Positions 5,050 through 5,706 of a DNA stretch of 5,706 nt are shown here, piece by piece (position 1 is the stretch's first letter; each line of letters opens with the position of its first letter). Origin of the DNA: Gaiellasilicea sp035553355 (lineage in GTDB: Bacteria; Actinomycetota; Thermoleophilia; Gaiellales; Gaiellaceae); the NCBI GenBank assembly GCA_035553355.1, contig DATMJW010000178.1:1-5706 (forward strand). The letters are read 5' to 3'. The translations under genes and the position numbers were made by a program. A model generated the notes under the pieces. The model did no database searches and was not told where the DNA came from. It worked only from the letters and a program-made list of their open reading frames with translations.

Positions 5050-5706
5050 CCGAGGTCCTGCTCGAGCTCGACCGCGTCGAGATCCGGCACGGCGGCGTCG
5101 CGGCGGTACGCGGGCTCTCGCTCGAGGTGCGCCGCGGCGAGATCGTGGGGCTGATCGGCCCGAACGGCGCCGGGAAGTCGACGACGCTGCACGCGATCAT
5201 GGGCGTGCTGCCGCTCGCGGCGGGCGCCATCCGGGTGCGCGGGGAGCCGGTGCGTGCAGGGCGGCCCGAGCAGGTCGCCCGCTCCGGCGTCGCGCTCGTC
5301 CCCGAGGGCCGGCGCATCTTCGGCGGCTTCACGGTGGAGGACAACCTTCGGCTGGGTCTCGCGTCCCGGCGCACGCGCGACGCGGCCGCGCGCCTCGCGG
5401 AGGTGATCGAGCTCTTCCCCGTGCTCGGGGAGTTCCGCGCGCGGCAGGCGGGTGCGCTCTCGGGGGGGCAGCAGCAGCAGCTCGCGATCGGCCGCGCGCT
5501 GATGGCCGACCCCGAGCTCCTGCTCCTCGACGAGCCGTCGCTCGGGCTCGCACCCACGGTCGTCGACGCCGTTTTCGCGGCGCTCGCCGAGATCCGCGCG
5601 CGCGGCGTCACCGTCCTCCTCGTCGAGCAGCGCGCCCAGCGCACGGTCGCCTTCGCCGACCGCACGTACGTCCTCGCGAACGGCGAGCTGCGGACGACGC
5701 TCACCC
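5046..5706 (+). CDS. livF: LivF-type ABC transporter ATP-binding protein, 3' truncated by window edge
   Basis: The frame stays open from GTG 5046 to the window end, giving 220 residues of a family usually near 235, so only the C-terminal tail is missing. Motifs are Walker A GPNGAGKST (38-46), LVPEGRRIF (84-92), canonical signature LSGGQ (138-142) followed by three more Gln, Walker B LLLLDEP (158-164, catalytic E163), SLGLAP (165-170), and LLVEQ (191-195). Glu in place of the Q-loop glutamine (PEGRR) and Gln in place of the H-loop histidine (VEQ) are characteristic of LivF and separate it from LivG. The start overlaps the livG stop (GTGA) and has a strong Shine-Dalgarno. It would form the nucleotide-binding heterodimer with LivG, coupled to LivH/LivM-type permeases that are not seen here and may follow downstream. 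It closes with RTTLT just before the edge. Confidence 0.93.
   Translation, partial: MTEVLLELDRVEIRHGGVAAVRGLSLEVRRGEIVGLIGPNGAGKSTTLHAIMGVLPLAAGAIRVRGEPVRAGRPEQVARSGVALVPEGRRIFGGFTVEDNLRLGLASRRTRDAAARLAEVIELFPVLGEFRARQAGALSGGQQQQLAIGRALMADPELLLLDEPSLGLAPTVVDAVFAALAEIRARGVTVLLVEQRAQRTVAFADRTYVLANGELRTTLT

Noticed and set aside
4411..5179. A 32-nt near-identical direct repeat (4411-4442 and 5148-5179, one mismatch)
   Set aside because: Both copies encode the Walker A region of the two homologous ATPases with the same preferred codons; this is paralogy, not a mobile or regulatory repeat.
5462..5480. A seven-G run followed by four CAG triplets
   Set aside because: It encodes Gly-Gly-Gln-Gln-Gln-Gln of the LivF signature region in frame. 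It is a possible slippage or sequencing-error site, but the frame continues correctly and the motif is expected.

Overview
The window is very GC-rich, and Leu, Ser and Thr codons are mostly CTC/CTG, TCG and ACG. Together with a lipoprotein signal ending in an Ala-Ala-Cys-Gly-Gly lipobox followed by an acidic Ala/Thr linker, this points to a high-GC actinobacterium. The style recalls Thermoleophilia (Gaiella/Solirubrobacter relatives), but that placement is inference; nothing here fixes the taxon. All six genes lie on the + strand and both ends of the window cut through genes.

Layout: (1) 1-879, the 3' two-thirds or so of an HMGL-like aldolase/condensing enzyme of the isopropylmalate/homocitrate synthase superfamily. 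(2) 880-988, the only real intergenic gap. It holds an inverted repeat, a good sigma70-type promoter (TTGACC-18 nt-GATACT), two short palindromes placed like operators, and a Shine-Dalgarno sequence. (3) 989-2071, a luciferase-like flavin-dependent oxidoreductase. (4) 2076-3026, a ketopantoate reductase-family enzyme with an intact active site. (5) 3023-4282, a lipoprotein solute-binding protein of the branched-chain amino acid type. (6) 4279-5049 and 5046-5706 (open at the 3' edge), the LivG-type and LivF-type ABC ATPases. The two permeases (LivH/LivM) are not in the window and should lie just downstream, or elsewhere.

Genes 3 to 6 look like one operon: a 4-nt gap followed by three consecutive 4-nt stop/start overlaps (ATGA, TTGA, GTGA). 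A flavin oxidoreductase and a 2-oxoacid/2-hydroxyacid reductase co-transcribed with a HAAT/Liv-type importer suggest uptake and breakdown of a small amino-acid-like or carboxylic substrate, with the HMGL-like enzyme possibly acting on the resulting acyl or 2-oxoacid. The substrate cannot be read from sequence. The most interesting non-coding signals are a 12-bp hairpin inside the first codons of livG, immediately after the binding-protein gene, and the palindromes around the promoter. No mobile element, CRISPR array, tRNA or rRNA is visible, and no clearly new defence or mobile system was found.
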